53,325 bases of DNA from Selaginella moellendorffii (lineage: Eukaryota; Streptophyta; Lycopodiopsida; Selaginellales; Selaginellaceae), in NCBI RefSeq assembly GCF_000143415.4, contig NW_003314335.1, positions 220,226 to 273,550 of the forward strand, in the 5' to 3' direction. Below, piece by piece: positions 42,202 to 53,325 of this stretch. The position numbers and the translations under genes were made by a program. The notes below the pieces were generated by a model that worked only from the letters and a program-made list of their open reading frames with translations, did no database searches and was not told the origin of the DNA. Numbering within the stretch: the stretch's first letter is position 1; the number at the start of each line of letters is the position of its first letter.

Positions 42202-43983
42202 ATGATCTCGATCGACGAGGAAAACAACGGCTTCCAGAGTAAGGCTGCCTCGTTTGAGCTCCTCAAGCTAGCAAATGAGAAGCAGGCCGCGGCGAAGCTG
42301 GTGATTCGGCCGGCTGTCCTGGCCAGGGCTCTTGAGGAAGAGCTTAGGGACGAGCAAGTGCCCAGCAGCTTGGGGCCATCAGATGATTCATTCATTCTTG
42401 AGCATCATAGGGCAAAGCGAGAATTTTTCGCATTGCCGCTTGGCCGGTGAGTGGCTGATTCTTGATCCCTCGCGTCTTCTAGCTTGTGATCATTGTTTCC
42501 AGAATCGCTAGAACTATGAAAACTTGGATACGAGAAATGGAGGACAAGAGGAGGGCAAAGCTCTTCAATGCTGTCGCTGGAGCTGGCGCAGGTTTTGTTT
42601 TTTTTTTCTCTTAACTTCGTGCTCACTTAAAATTCTTTTTTCTTTGTCAAGGTTCTATATCTGCAACGTTTGTCGCTCCACTCGATGTCGTGAAAACGCG
42701 ACTTCAAATCCAACGCATTCCAAAGGCTGGACAACTTGGTGTAAATGGTAAGCTCGTTTACGTCTTTGTCTTCGTATTGACTTGAGAGTTCTCCAGCTTT
42801 TGGAGGTACGAGCTTAGGAAAGACACTTCAATCGATAGTGAGGCAGGAGGGAGTCAGGGGACTTTACCAGGGCTTGGCTCCAACGATTTTGGCGTTGCTT
42901 CCCAACTGGGCGGTAAGTTACAATTACTCAGAAAGACCTTTAAGCTCAATCCCCTAACTCGCAGGTTTTCTTTACAACTTACGAGCAAATGAAGAGGTTA
43001 TTGCAGACGAGAGGTAAAGCGAGCTTGGTACTTCTATTTCGAAGATGATAACTATTTCTTTGTACAAAGATTCACAAGCCGGGAAGCAACAGCTGACGAT
43101 GAGCTCACATTTATTAGCTGCGACGGTGGCTGGAGCCGCGACTAATCTTATTACCAATCCTCTCTGGGTTGTTAAGACTCGTTTGCAGGTAATTTTCTCT
43201 TGACTTTTTGCTGTCTGTTGATGACGGTAAAATTTCAGACTCAACGGCTGAGACCGGATTTAGTTCCCTACAAGAATACTTTCTCTGCCTTACGTCGCAT
43301 TGCGGCTGAAGAAGGCCTCAGTGGCTTGTATAGGTGTGCTTCCATTTTTTTCACGCTTATATAATCGTGTTTTTTAATCCTTTTCTGTGCTTAAACAGCG
43401 GATTGATACCAGCACTTGCAGGAGTAAGTCACGTCGCGGTGCAGTTCCCGGTTTATGAGCAGCTGAAGCAGTATTTCGCAAAGCTAGGTGGGACTGACAA
43501 CTCCAGTTGATTACTTTTTTGCTAACTTCTTATCTTCTTCCAGATGGAACTACGACAGATAGATTGTCAACAGGTCGCGTGGCAATTGCTTCATCAATAT
43601 CAAAAGTCCTTGCTTCTACCATGACGTACCCTCACGAGGTTTGTGATTCTTCTAAACTTATTACGATGGCTTTGATTTCTCTTTTGCAGGTTGTGAGAGC
43701 TCGGCTCCAACAACAGGGTCAGGTCGCCGTCACTCATATGAAATACGCCGGTGTTGTAGATTGCGTGAGGAAGATCTGGGTGGAGGAGGGAATCGCTGGT
43801 TTCTACCGAGGCTGCGGGACAAATCTCATGAGAACAACACCCGCGGCTGTGATCACCTTCACGAGTTTCGAGCTGATAATGCGGTTCCTCCAGAGCTTGG
43901 AGCCTCCCAAGGCAGTGGTTTTGAAAAGAGACGACGACGACAGCGGCGAGGAGGTCGTCTCGGAAGAAGTTACAAAACATTGA
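42202..43983 (+). CDS. NDT: Mitochondrial-carrier-family NAD+ transporter (NDT-like), 10 exons
   Basis: Exons 42202-42446, 42503-42591, 42652-42747, 42797-42912, 42965-43013, 43070-43188, 43239-43333, 43399-43487, 43544-43638 and 43690-43983 join to 428 aa. The three carrier signatures are PLDVVKTRL (121-129), PLWVVKTRL (229-237) and PHEVVRARL (329-337). The Trp in the second signature, where most carriers have an acidic residue, is a hallmark of the NAD+/pyrimidine/folate carrier branch. Blocks such as [40 protein letters not shown] and [20 protein letters not shown] match Arabidopsis NDT1/NDT2. By family, it exchanges NAD+ for AMP/ADP across a mitochondrial or plastid inner membrane. The N-terminus is about 100 residues longer than in typical carriers and unlike them. 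The C-tail is acidic. The gene converges with the PPR gene, 116 bp between stops. Confidence 0.92.
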
Positions 43984-44099
43984 GTTTTGGCACAGTTCGT
44001 GAAAGCCAAGCGGGTCTGGGTGACGATTTTGGGAGCTCAAGCTTTCGTCTCCAGTGAGGTCTCGATTCCTTCCATCTTTTTCTCTTGCTCATATTTTGC

Positions 44100-45644
44100 T
44101 TAGCTCTCTGCGATTGCATTTGTTAGCAGCACATAGGCCGCTGCGCTTGCCGGCTCCAAATCAAGTACGAATTTTGTTGCCCGACCACTGACTTTGAGAT
44201 TTTGGTGTGCTTTGGAAGCTCCCAGCAAACAGGTCCAGTCCCAAGAATCTGGGAGAAATGGCATGCTTTCGGTGAGAGCTTGGGACTCGTCGATATGGCC
44301 GCCACGACGAAGAACATCAACCATGAGGCTATAGTGTTGCTTCTTTAGCTCCACGCCAAAGTCACGCGTCATTGAGGTGGCGTAGTGCCAGCCTGGACAA
44401 ACATTTCCCACGTTGCCGCACGCTAGGAGGACGCAGGCAAACGTGACGTCATCCGGGAGCTCGGTCGTGGCCATGACGTGGAAGAGCTCAAGCGCCAGCG
44501 TGGAATGCCCGGTCTGGGCATATGCTGCTAGCATGGCGTTCCACGTCACGGTGCTCCTCTCCTCGATTCGATCAAAGAGCTGCTTGGTCTCGTCCAGCTG
44601 ACCGACACGTGTAAATGCCGATAATAGAGCGTTCCATGAGCCTGTGGTCTTACGTGGCATTGCGTGGAAGGTGTTCTTGGCCTCGTCAAGATGCCCTTGT
44701 GAGGCATATGCCGCCAGCATTGTGTTTTGGGCGATGGCGTCTCGCTCCGGCATAAGATCAAAGTAATATCTAGCGTCGTCGATCCATCCTGCCTGGGAGG
44801 AGGAAGAAATCATCAAAGTCCAGGAGATCAAGCTTCTCTCTGGCATTTGCTCGAAGAATTCCTTTGCTCGGTCGCTCTGGGTGTAGGCGGACAGCCTCGC
44901 ATTCCACGAGGCGAAGTTCTTGAGTTTCATCGATCGAAATGTTGCCTCGGCGAGCTCGATCTCGCCTCGCTTCGCGTAGAGGGAGATCATGGAAGAGGAG
45001 GAGATGAGATCGTGGTCCTCCATTCGATCAAACATTGCCCTGGCGGTGTTGAGATCCCCAATTCTTGCATACAGCGATAGCATCGCGCTCCATGAGACCT
45101 GGTTCCACTCCGGCATGATGCTGTGGAAGATCTTCTCGGCCTGAGAGAGATTCCCATTCTTGCAGTGCGCGGTGAGAATCGCGGTCCAGGATATGAGATC
45201 CCTCTCCTCCATCGCCCACAGCAGATTCTCGGCCATGACGAGATGCCCGACGCTCGCAAGCGCCGAGAGAATCGCGTTCCATGACACGAGATCCCACTCC
45301 GGCATTGCATCGAAAAGATTCTTTGCCCTGTCGATCGCGCCGGAGGCCGAATGGATCGCGATCATCTTCGTCCAGATTACCAGATCCATCGCTGGGATGG
45401 AATCGAAGAGCAGCGCTGCGCTGCTATAATCCCCGCCCTGGGCGTATGCCGCGATCATCAAACCCCAAGTGTAGATATTCTTTCGCTGCGTCGTGTCAAA
45501 GATCTGGCGCGCCGTGTGAAGGCCGCCGCTCTTCCCATGGATCTGGATCAAGAGATTTCGCTCATAGGTCTCGCTTGGGGCGAGGATTTGATCCAAGCAA
45601 GGAATCTTTCTTCCCGCCCATGGCGACGAATATACCTTTACCAT
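44100..45644 (-). CDS. Pentatricopeptide repeat protein, S-repeat array with truncated E domain
   Basis: An intronless frame of 514 aa. After a short N-terminus (MVKVYSSPWAGRKIPCLDQI) it is a run of ~31-residue PPR motifs (NIYTWGLMIAAYAQGGDYSSA, DLVSWNAILSALASVGHL, STVTWNAMLAAYAQTGHS). A P/L-type motif (DVTFACVLLACGNVGN), an S-type motif (HYSLMVDVLRRGGHIDES) and an E1-like block (DSWDWTCLLGASKAHQNLKV) follow. It ends AAAYVLLTNAIAES, the same truncation point as the PPR at 9.7 kb. There is no E+ or DYW domain. By family, it is an organelle RNA-binding factor in editing, splicing or stabilisation. I see no strong transit peptide by eye. It is divergent from the kinesin gene (452 bp between starts). 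Confidence 0.9.
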   Translation of the reverse strand: MVKVYSSPWAGRKIPCLDQILAPSETYERNLLIQIHGKSGGLHTARQIFDTTQRKNIYTWGLMIAAYAQGGDYSSAALLFDSIPAMDLVIWTKMIAIHSASGAIDRAKNLFDAMPEWDLVSWNAILSALASVGHLVMAENLLWAMEERDLISWTAILTAHCKNGNLSQAEKIFHSIMPEWNQVSWSAMLSLYARIGDLNTARAMFDRMEDHDLISSSSMISLYAKRGEIELAEATFRSMKLKNFASWNARLSAYTQSDRAKEFFEQMPERSLISWTLMISSSSQAGWIDDARYYFDLMPERDAIAQNTMLAAYASQGHLDEAKNTFHAMPRKTTGSWNALLSAFTRVGQLDETKQLFDRIEERSTVTWNAMLAAYAQTGHSTLALELFHVMATTELPDDVTFACVLLACGNVGNVCPGWHYATSMTRDFGVELKKQHYSLMVDVLRRGGHIDESQALTESMPFLPDSWDWTCLLGASKAHQNLKVSGRATKFVLDLEPASAAAYVLLTNAIAES

Positions 45645-46096
45645 GCAGTTTACCGCGCGGTAATTCGTGTTCTAGGGCTTGGCGAACGGCTTTTCCCATT
45701 GAGCTCTCTGTCGCTTGGTCGTGAAGAGAAGTGAGTACCAGGGGTTTTGCGCGATCGCGATCAAAGCTGCGATATTTCGAAGGCGCCGCATTGCCGGATT
45801 TGCTGATCCATCAGCGGCCTCGAGGAATCGAGGTATCGTATGTGACAGATCCAGGCGGGGGCCGGAAGCTCAAGCTGCGCGTCGATGGATCTCCTCTAGA
45901 AGCTACATTCTTGCCAGATCCATGATTTCCGAGGAGTGATTCTTTATTGGTAAAGAGTGTGGGAGAAGCTCCAGATTTGGTGAACGATCCGGCAGACCCA
46001 GGCGTATACTCCACTCTTGTTAGCTGGGAATCGATGATTGCGGTCTACGGGCTAGAAATTTCGGGCGTGGAAAGGCTCGAGGCTGGAATTTGATCC
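45645..46096. promoter_or_regulatory. Divergent promoter region of PPR and kinesin genes
   Basis: These 452 bp separate the PPR start (-) and the kinesin start (+). Short open frames occur, but none matches a family. The stretch should hold both promoters and 5' UTRs. No telo-box was seen, unlike the other divergent pairs. Confidence 0.4.
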
Positions 46097-49000
46097 ATGA
46101 GAGGCCGGACGCCGCCAATGCCGTCGCAAGGCGAGTTTAATGGCTCGGTGTTCGTGTTCCCGGACGACTACGCTCACGCCAGTCGCAGTGACGCTACCGG
46201 AGCTGCAAAGCAGGAGTCGAGCGTGGTGTCTAGAAAAGCGGAAGAATCGGGTAAGTCTTTTGTCAATGAATTTCTACTTGGGATCGTAAACTGATGATCA
46301 CTTTGCGAGGAACAGCGAATAGAAGATACTTGGCGGCTTTGTGGATGGAGGAAGTTGTTGGTCCTCTACATCTTTCGGTGGAGCCTTCCGAGGAGGAGTT
46401 TGGTCGCTGCTTGCGCAATGGAATTTCTCTGTGCAAACTAGTGAACAGTGTGCAGCCTGGATCCGTCTCACGGGTAATTTTTTCTTTTATCTTGTCATTG
46501 TTTTAGTTCTTGTTTTTTGATGCCGAATCAGTGCGCAGGTTGTCGAGAGCTGTTCTTCCAGTCCGGCGGATGGAGCCCTTTCTGCTTATCAGTATTTTGA
46601 GAATGTCCGGAATTTTCTTGTCGCAGTGGAGGACCTCAGTATACCGACGTTTGATGCCTCCGACTTAGAGGAGGTAATAAGAACATAAGTTCGTTTGTTT
46701 CATGCTGTGTGGTGGTATCCGCAGGCTAGTTTTGGAGGAGGCTCCGTTGCTAGAGTTGTTGACTGCATCTTGGGTTTAAAATTGTATCACGAGTGGAAGG
46801 GAAGAGGAGGCCAGGGTCAGTGGAAGCACAGTTCGAAACAGAAGAGCCTGCTCACATTATCGTTGGAGGAAGGGGAGAAATGCTCCTCGCTCACAAAGTC
46901 GAGGTCTTTTAGTGGGAAGAGTGGTCGTAAACGCTGCGTACTTCCAGAACTTGACTTTCTTGGCGAAACGCAGCTACTCTTTCCTGATGAGCCTCCCGAA
47001 TTTCAAGCATCGCGTCAAAATTACGGAGGACAACCAGCTTACGCAAAAAATCTAAATGCGCCATCAGGTGCTTGTTTTTCTTTTAGCCTGTCAGTTTTCT
47101 AACTTGTGTACTGCAGATATTTCAAGGCAGACGGCCTCCGGATTGGAAAACCGAGATTGGCAATCAAGTATTTTTGAGTCGTTTGATGGTATCGAGGTAT
47201 TAAGAGAGTTTTAGTGGCTTCTGTTTTATCGTACAGTAAAGTATATGAAGCCTCTGTGACAGAATCAATCACCAGCACTGTTGTCCAACACGATCAGATC
47301 TCTTTTGAGTCAGAAACAACCGGATGAGATTCCTATGGTAAGTCTTATGATCGTTACTCTTGATTAATCGGTGAATTTTACAGGTTGTAGAGTTCATGCT
47401 GCAGAAGATAATGGAGGACTATAGACGTCGTTTTTATGCTCAAAATCTCCAATTGAAGAAGGTTCTTTCTGATTCATCAATTATGTTTTTTTGAAAACAC
47501 CACTCTGCCAGTTGAAAAATGCGCTGAAAGAAGCTTCAGGTCGAGGAAGTATGGACATAGAGGAAGGGCCTCAAAATGATGGCAAGGTGATGAACAGGTT
47601 CAATTAAGGTTATGTTTTTTTAATTTATCTGACTCTGTACAATAGATCATGTATGACCAGTTTAAGCTCATCAAGGTACCTTCTTTGTTACCAATTCACG
47701 ACTTTTTGTAAAGCTTCATAACAGGATTTGAAAAATGCATGGCACAAAACGAAGCAAGACGTTTTGGCAATGCGGAGAGATTGGAATCTGGAAGTAGCAC
47801 ACCTGGGTAGCTGAACTCCAATATAGAGCTCGCTTGTTAACGCTCGTTTTGTGCAGAATCACACATCAAGGGACTAGCTGCTGCAGCATCAGGATACCAA
47901 AAAGTGCTTCTAGAGAACCGCAAACTTTATAATGAAGTGCAAGATCTTAAAGGTAAGTCGCAAGTGGTTCTTACTTTTGCTGATGTATTGATTTGTCAGG
48001 AAGCATACGAGTTTACTGTCGTGTGAGACCCTTACTAAGCGGTGATCTATCACGAAGAACTACAGTGGAGTTCATAGGTGAAAACGGCGATGTAATGATA
48101 TCAAATCCAAAAAGGCAGGGCAAGGATGCTTGTCGGACTTTCAAGTTTAACAAGGTTTTCAGTACTTCTGCTTCTCAAGGTAGTAAAGCTTCCGTTAAAG
48201 TCTTGATGTAGAAACTTGCTATGTTTGCAGAACAAGTATTCCTGGATACTCAGCCATTGATACGGTCAGTTCTTGATGGTTACAACGTGTGTATTTTTGC
48301 GTATGGTCAAACAGGCTCGGGAAAAACGTACACCATGGTATTTATGACATATTATACAACAACATTATTTGCAACTATTTGCTGTACAGAGTGGTCCTTC
48401 AAACGCAACAGAAGATCTCTGGGGCGTCAACTATCGAGCTTTAAACGATCTCTTCTATATATCTCAGAGCAGAAGAAATGTATGTAAATATGATATCGGC
48501 GTACAGATGGTTGAAATCTACAACGAACAAATCCGGGACCTCCTTGCTTCAGACGGGCCTACGAAAAAATATCCTTTTTTTTAATGTTCCTGTTTGCTCT
48601 GGTTCTCTCCTTTACTACCACACGTTAGAGATTCGAAACAGTTGTCACCAAAATGGTCTCAACGTGCCCAATGCGATTATGCTGGCTGTAACTTCTACTG
48701 TCGACGTTTTGGAACTTATGAAATCTGGGGAGAAAAATCGTGCTATTGGTGCTACAGCTCTAAATGAACGTAGTAGTCGTTCCCACAGGTAAGTTCAAAA
48801 AGAGTTGTTCCACACAGTATTGACATGTTTTGTGGTTTTAGTGTTTTGACTATCCATGTTCAGGGTAAAGATCTAGTGACTGGCACTATACTCCGTGGAT
48901 GTCTGCACCTAATTGATCTTGCGGGAAGCGAGCGGGTTAACAAGTCCGAAGCAACTGGGGACAGATTAAAAGAAGCGCAGCACATCAACAAATCCCTGTC

Positions 49001-50766
49001 AGCTCTTGGAGATGTCATCTCGGCGTTGAGCCAGAAAAACGGTCATGTTCCTTATCGAAACAGCAAATTGACTCAGTTGTTGCAAGACTCTTTAGGTGAG
49101 GTGCTACGAATACAACTGGATGTGCTTCTTACGTATTGCACGTTGCTGCAGGCGGCCAAGCCAAAACGCTTATGTTTGTGCATATAAACCCAGACGCGGA
49201 CTCCTTTGGAGAGACAATGAGCACCTTAAAGTTTGCAGAAAGAGTGGCGTCGATCGAACTTGGAGCTGCTCGCTCTAACAAAGAGACCGGTGAATTACAA
49301 GATCTAAAAGAGCAAGTCAGTTCAAAAAAGAGAAACTTCTCTGCTCTAACGACTGTGCTGGTTTGCAGATCATGATTTTGAAGGACTCCTTGTCCAAGAA
49401 AGATGCTGACCTTGACAAACTGCTTCTTTTGCGCAATGTAAAGGAATCAACGTTGGCTCTGGAAAAGCAGAGGCACGAGCCTAAGATTAGGAAGCAATTT
49501 ACGGATACGTTCAAAGCTAGAGAGGTATACCTCTAGCTTTATTGCAATGATTTTTCATTTACGTTACTTTTATACAGAACTCTCCAGTTCGCGATCGTGC
49601 GAGACGCTTATCACCGCCTGGGAACACCTTTGGTTTTGAACTCGACAGAGTATCGTCTCCTTCTAAAGGTGACATGGCCACTGAACAGCAGAAACGAAAG
49701 GGTATAAAAGCGAAACTGCTGACGTCTCCAAAGCCTCCTTACGAGGATTTTGCGCCGAAGTCACCATACCGAGAAAGACATCACAGGTCCAAGAATTCTC
49801 AAAGTAAAACGAGGGGCTCCAGTGTGTTCCTGGTCGAATCACCTCCGTGTTTGGAGGAGAGACGAAAGTCTCCAGATGTGGATGGATTCATAAATACGGA
49901 GGCAGAGCTCTCACGGGACTCCCCGGTTCTGCGCTCTCCAGCGTTCGACCCGGCTGTGGAAGAGCCGAGCATATCTTACAGCACCGCAAACAATGAGCAG
50001 TATTCGTGTAACGATCCGAGCTTACCAGCCGTTACTGTTGTTGATCATCAGTCGGCAACGAGTAGTTCAGACTTGAAGGACACATGCTCAGACGTGGTTG
50101 TGACGGACATGCCACCCAGTGATTGTGAGGCTGACAAGATCCAAAGAAGCGAGACAGTAGAAGAAAGAGTGGAGACCATATCTGAGACGGTATATGAGAC
50201 TCAAACACCACAGTTGCAGAGAGTTGACGAGCAGCCGAGAGAAGAAAAACGGTCACAGAATCGGTAAGTAGCTATTTTTTTTCAATGCACAATGCAGTAT
50301 TTAATCTAAGCTCTCCAGGTCTCGGACTGGTTCTACAAGGAGTCGAAAAGGTCAGTCAGTCTCTTGCGTGCGACGTCGATCCACCATAGTTACCTCGAGG
50401 ACAGAGCCCCCAATCATCCGGAGGAGCTCAAGCTCAATTCCATGTAAGTTTTCCTTTTACGACCGTCTATTGTTTACGTATTAGCGTAGGCTCAAGCTGA
50501 TTGTTGTTCCAGTGTCAGCAAGGCATACAACACTTGAATGTCATGGCCATGGAAAGCAAGCATTTTCCCGGCAGCTGCTTTCTATTGAAACTGGAATTTC
50601 TCCCAAAGCTTCCAAAAGGTGCACGTTCGTTTTGATTGATTCCGTCCATGCATCAGAAGCTTATAAGCAGTGTACTTTTTTGAACCATCGGTCCTAATCG
50701 CTTACGTATCAATGCAGATACCCTTGGATGGTGAAGCAAATCAAGCTTAGTGCGATGATTGCGTGA
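46097..50766 (+). CDS. KCH: KCH-type kinesin-14 with calponin-homology domain, 22 exons, one U12 AT-AC intron
   Basis: Exons: 46097-46250, 46316-46473, 46539-46673, 46725-47067, 47117-47196, 47263-47337, 47384-47461, 47512-47586, 47646-47675, 47725-47806, 47857-47952, 48000-48179, 48231-48337, 48390-48568, 48624-48788, 48842-49095, 49152-49315, 49369-49524, 49578-50263, 50319-50443, 50513-50618, 50718-50766. They join in phase to 1,158 aa. The CH domain is about residues 52-172 ([44 protein letters not shown]). A coiled coil is at about 315-430. The kinesin-14 neck [20 protein letters not shown] leads into the motor (436-770): P-loop GQTGSGKT (521-528), switch I NERSSRSH (638-645), switch II DLAGSE (671-676). 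The long Ser/Pro-rich basic tail has possible CDK sites. By family, it is a minus-end microtubule motor that also binds actin and acts in nuclear positioning and cell division. Confidence 0.95.
48569..48623 (+). other. U12-type AT-AC intron in the kinesin gene
   Basis: This 55-bp intron starts ATATCCTTTT, a full match to the U12 5' splice-site consensus ATATCCTT, and ends CCACAC. A branch-like CTCCTTTAC (7 of 9 to TTCCTTAAC) lies at 48607-48615, nine bases before the end. Joining at these points gives GPTKKLEIRNS, the sequence expected in KCH motors; no GT-AG choice keeps both frame and sequence. Confidence 0.85.
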
Positions 50767-51285
50767 TCGAAGAGAAAGAGCGGGGCCTCTTGAGCAGCGT
50801 GATGGTTCTCACTTTTTAAGGTGTCATTTAAGTTCTTTTGCCATTCGTTTTAGTATATGACAGTTTTGCACGGCGTCTGCAGGCGGAGGCCATTTTTCCA
50901 GGCAGCTAGGAAGGCATTATTTTTCAGGACAAATGTAACATATCTGTACACTGAAACTTCGGAGATGTTAAATGTGAATCTTCACGATTTTGAGTCGGTA
51001 TGTGGTATGTATGATACGTAAGTTTGCTTGGTTGTGTGAGGCTTTGGTAATAACAGCAGAGCCCAAGTCCACTGGCTACTCACTGGAAGCATGGGAAGCT
51101 GAGAAGTGCACTGGTTTACAAATAAGTGTGGGCAATCAGATGACTAACTAATTTCAAAAGGTTTTCAATGAGTTAAAGCAAATTAAAATTCATACATAAT
51201 GAAGTTTGTCAAATTTTAATTAAAGAGATAATAAATTATAAAAGAAACTTCATATTAAACTGTAATTCAGATATATATTTCGTTT
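50767..51285. other. Kinesin 3' UTR and spacer
   Basis: No coding frame is supported. The sequence turns AT-rich after about 51150. Confidence 0.5.
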
Positions 51286-52212
51286 TGTGAGGTCCCAAGT
51301 GTACCACTACAATGTCGTATATTAATATTAGCGTAATGGGATTTTAAGAGCCATCGAATTGGTTTTAATTTGGACCATTCGCTCTTGTATATAAGCTAGG
51401 GTTTTTGGGTTAATTGATATGTACGAAATAATCGAAATATGTGAACTTTTAGCATTCAGATTGGGATGGTTATTTACCGTCTCTTCGGTATGCACATGTT
51501 ACAGGGGTGTAAAGTCTTGTTGGTGTTTCACCATATAAATTCCTATATAATCATGATTTAATATTACCAATGAAGTTGGGTTTACCTTCACAATTGCCAC
51601 GAGCTGCTGATGCTAAATTAAGGGATTAATATTTGACAAACATTCTTCCACTTGTTTGAGCGGAGCCTGCCAAACACTTAGGCCACATACAAGTGGGACA
51701 ATAACGATGCTATAGCTCCCATCATCGTCCATTTACAAAGTACAAGGTGAATGATTTAGTGTTAATTTGTTTTCCTTATCTTACGGTATGTAGTTTATCT
51801 AAGGGGCTCCTTGCTCAATAGAAAGGATTGTATCAAGTGTTGCAACAAATTGGACCACAAGTTTATAGGGTTCGGCATGACATTCAGCAATTCGATCCTC
51901 CAAAAATTATACATATACAACAGTTGAAACACTTCGTACAAAAGGATCAAGAATAGTTAATACCACATACAAATCCATTGATGCCTCCTCCTAATGTTCT
52001 TTTAAATCCCGGCCCATTTACAAAAGAATTTTGATAGTCTTCCATTATTTTGAGAAGAGGGGATGATGTGAGGTCTAAGTGTATGGTTATGATGCCGTAT
52101 ATTAATATTAGCGTAGTGGGATTTTGGTAGTTATTGGATTAATTTCAATCCAGACTATATAAGCTAGGGTTTTTGGGCTAATTAATATGTTTCCATATTC
52201 CATGCACTCACA
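51286..52212 (+). mobile_element. Possible small LTR element (TRIM-like) with two terminal repeats
   Basis: Direct copies of the TGTGAGG family lie at about 51286-51440 and 52066-52212. They share TGTGAGGTC, CGTATATTAATATTAGCGTA, GTGGGATTTT/ATGGGATTTT and TATATAAGCTAGGGTTTTTG. A purine tract, GAGAAGAGGGGA, directly precedes the second copy, as expected before a 3' LTR. I found no clear primer-binding site after the first copy, and the ~625-bp interior has no coding frame. It could instead be two solo copies. Confidence 0.5.
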
Positions 52213-53325
52213 GTTTTAGTGAGTTTTAAAATAGATTAGTTTTTCTTACATTCTTCTTAATGTGATCTAAAAAATTAATTACAATTTTTAAATATAGTTT
52301 TCAAAATATTACATCTATTTTGAAATATTTATGAGACCACTTCTAAATTTTATTGACTTGGTTTTGAATGTGCTCAATTTTTTAAAGGAGTTAATTAATA
52401 CTACTTAACTTTTCAAAAATATTACTTTAAGATAAGTTTTATTTCAAAATTAAATTAGCCATAAAATCCACTTTTATGAATAAATGATCACATCAGCTTT
52501 TAGTAGTACATATAAAATATACAGAACTATTACCAGTTATTAAATATATATATTGGTATATAAATTGATTATTAAAAATCATTGAGCTGATGAATATCAC
52601 TTTATTTTGGTTGATGTAATATATCCCAATGTGATCAATTTCAACATATATAGTTATTCTAATCTGGTTAAAGCAATATTAGTTATTGAATAGAATACTC
52701 CTATATAATAGAATCTCCTACAATAGAAGCTTCACATATAAACTTTTGTATCCTTTAGTTTAGCATGCTAATAATTTTATAAAAATGTGTAAAAAAATTT
52801 ATCTTGACATCTTCATATTATTTAATAAATTATTTAAATATCAACTAAGTTTAGAAGCATCAAAGAAAAAAATCTTGAAATAATAAGTTGAATTACCATG
52901 ATAAATTAGTTAGGTCCTTGTAAGAACTTTATATTATTTTCTCTTTAATTCTCCCATCTTTATCTATTCAGTAATATCAAGGTATCATAACAACATTATT
53001 AGCACCAATATCAAAACTATTCACTTCTAAAAAATCAATTTCTTCCATAAATTTATTTTTTTGTTTTGGAAGAAATTTCTTATATACAATTTAAATTTTC
53101 TTTTTGAATGTTTTTTTTTTTTTTTTGCCAATGTAACCTTCTAAGCTCTTGGATTCATCAAGTCATGGCCAATCCCTATTGCTGTATCCATAGAGATCAC
53201 AATTACTCCTTTGAATTTAATTTTTCATGACCAAAGAAATAAATAAAGTATGTTAAACAAACAATTTCACTGATCACTTAATGCATTCACTAAAACATGC
53301 AATTATATACTTCTTCACCGTTATA
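52213..53325. other. AT-rich sequence, no gene seen
   Basis: Extremely AT-rich to the window end, with a long T run near 53111-53127. No open frame of note and no recognised repeat. Confidence 0.6.

Noticed and set aside
50512-50697. Kinesin ending by read-through at 50697
   Set aside because: A GT-AG intron (50619-50717) keeps phase and gives a short final exon to the TGA at 50766. The read-through is possible but less likely, and the difference is only the last few residues.

Overview
The window looks like nuclear DNA of a land plant, most likely a lycophyte of the Selaginella type. The evidence is: many introns of only about 45-60 bp, two intronless organelle-type PPR genes built mostly of 31-residue repeats, plant-specific families (calponin-homology kinesin-14, NAD+ carrier, bTHX mitochondrial ribosomal protein, RanBP2-type zinc-finger protein), telo-box motifs next to start codons, and gene islands separated by AT-rich transposon deserts. 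The species is an inference; nothing here names it. I built every gene model by hand from splice signals and reading phase. Each multi-exon model below keeps frame through all junctions to a stop, but 5' starts and UTRs are less certain.

Layout. 1-3.8 kb: no gene that I can support. 3.8-11.6 kb is a compact island: a seven-exon membrane protein (-), a ten-exon coiled-coil protein (+), mitochondrial enoyl-CoA hydratase (+), mitochondrial ribosomal protein bTHXm (+), a three-finger RanBP2 zinc-finger protein (-) and a PPR protein (+). 12-14.7 kb is AT-rich repeat DNA with a solo terminal-repeat fragment. 14.7-16.4 kb holds mitochondrial ribosomal protein uS15m (with a GC-AG intron) and an orphan exon on the other strand. 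16.5-41.9 kb is a repeat-rich desert. It contains a B3-domain-like gene (16.9-17.7 kb), a tandem array of near-palindromes (24.3-25.2 kb), a partial LTR (25.2-26.0 kb), a long perfect foldback (29.46 kb), and a nested transposon: a Mutator-like element (29,784-40,778) with a decayed transposase, split by a complete non-autonomous LTR retrotransposon (30,334-37,829). 42-50.8 kb is a second island: NAD+ carrier (+), a second PPR protein (-) and a 22-exon KCH-type kinesin-14 (+) with a U12-type AT-AC intron. 51-53.3 kb is AT-rich and holds two more terminal repeats.

How the genes relate. Five island genes are predicted to act in mitochondria or organelles (enoyl-CoA hydratase, bTHXm, uS15m, two PPRs), the zinc-finger protein has an organelle-like N-terminus, and the carrier moves NAD+ across an organelle membrane. 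Several of these genes share telo-box or divergent promoters. The kinesin is cytoskeletal, and the coiled-coil protein may be kinetochore-like (weak). The most notable points are the nested transposon with two clean target-site duplications, the U12 AT-AC intron, the palindrome array, and several genes that become visible only after splicing.
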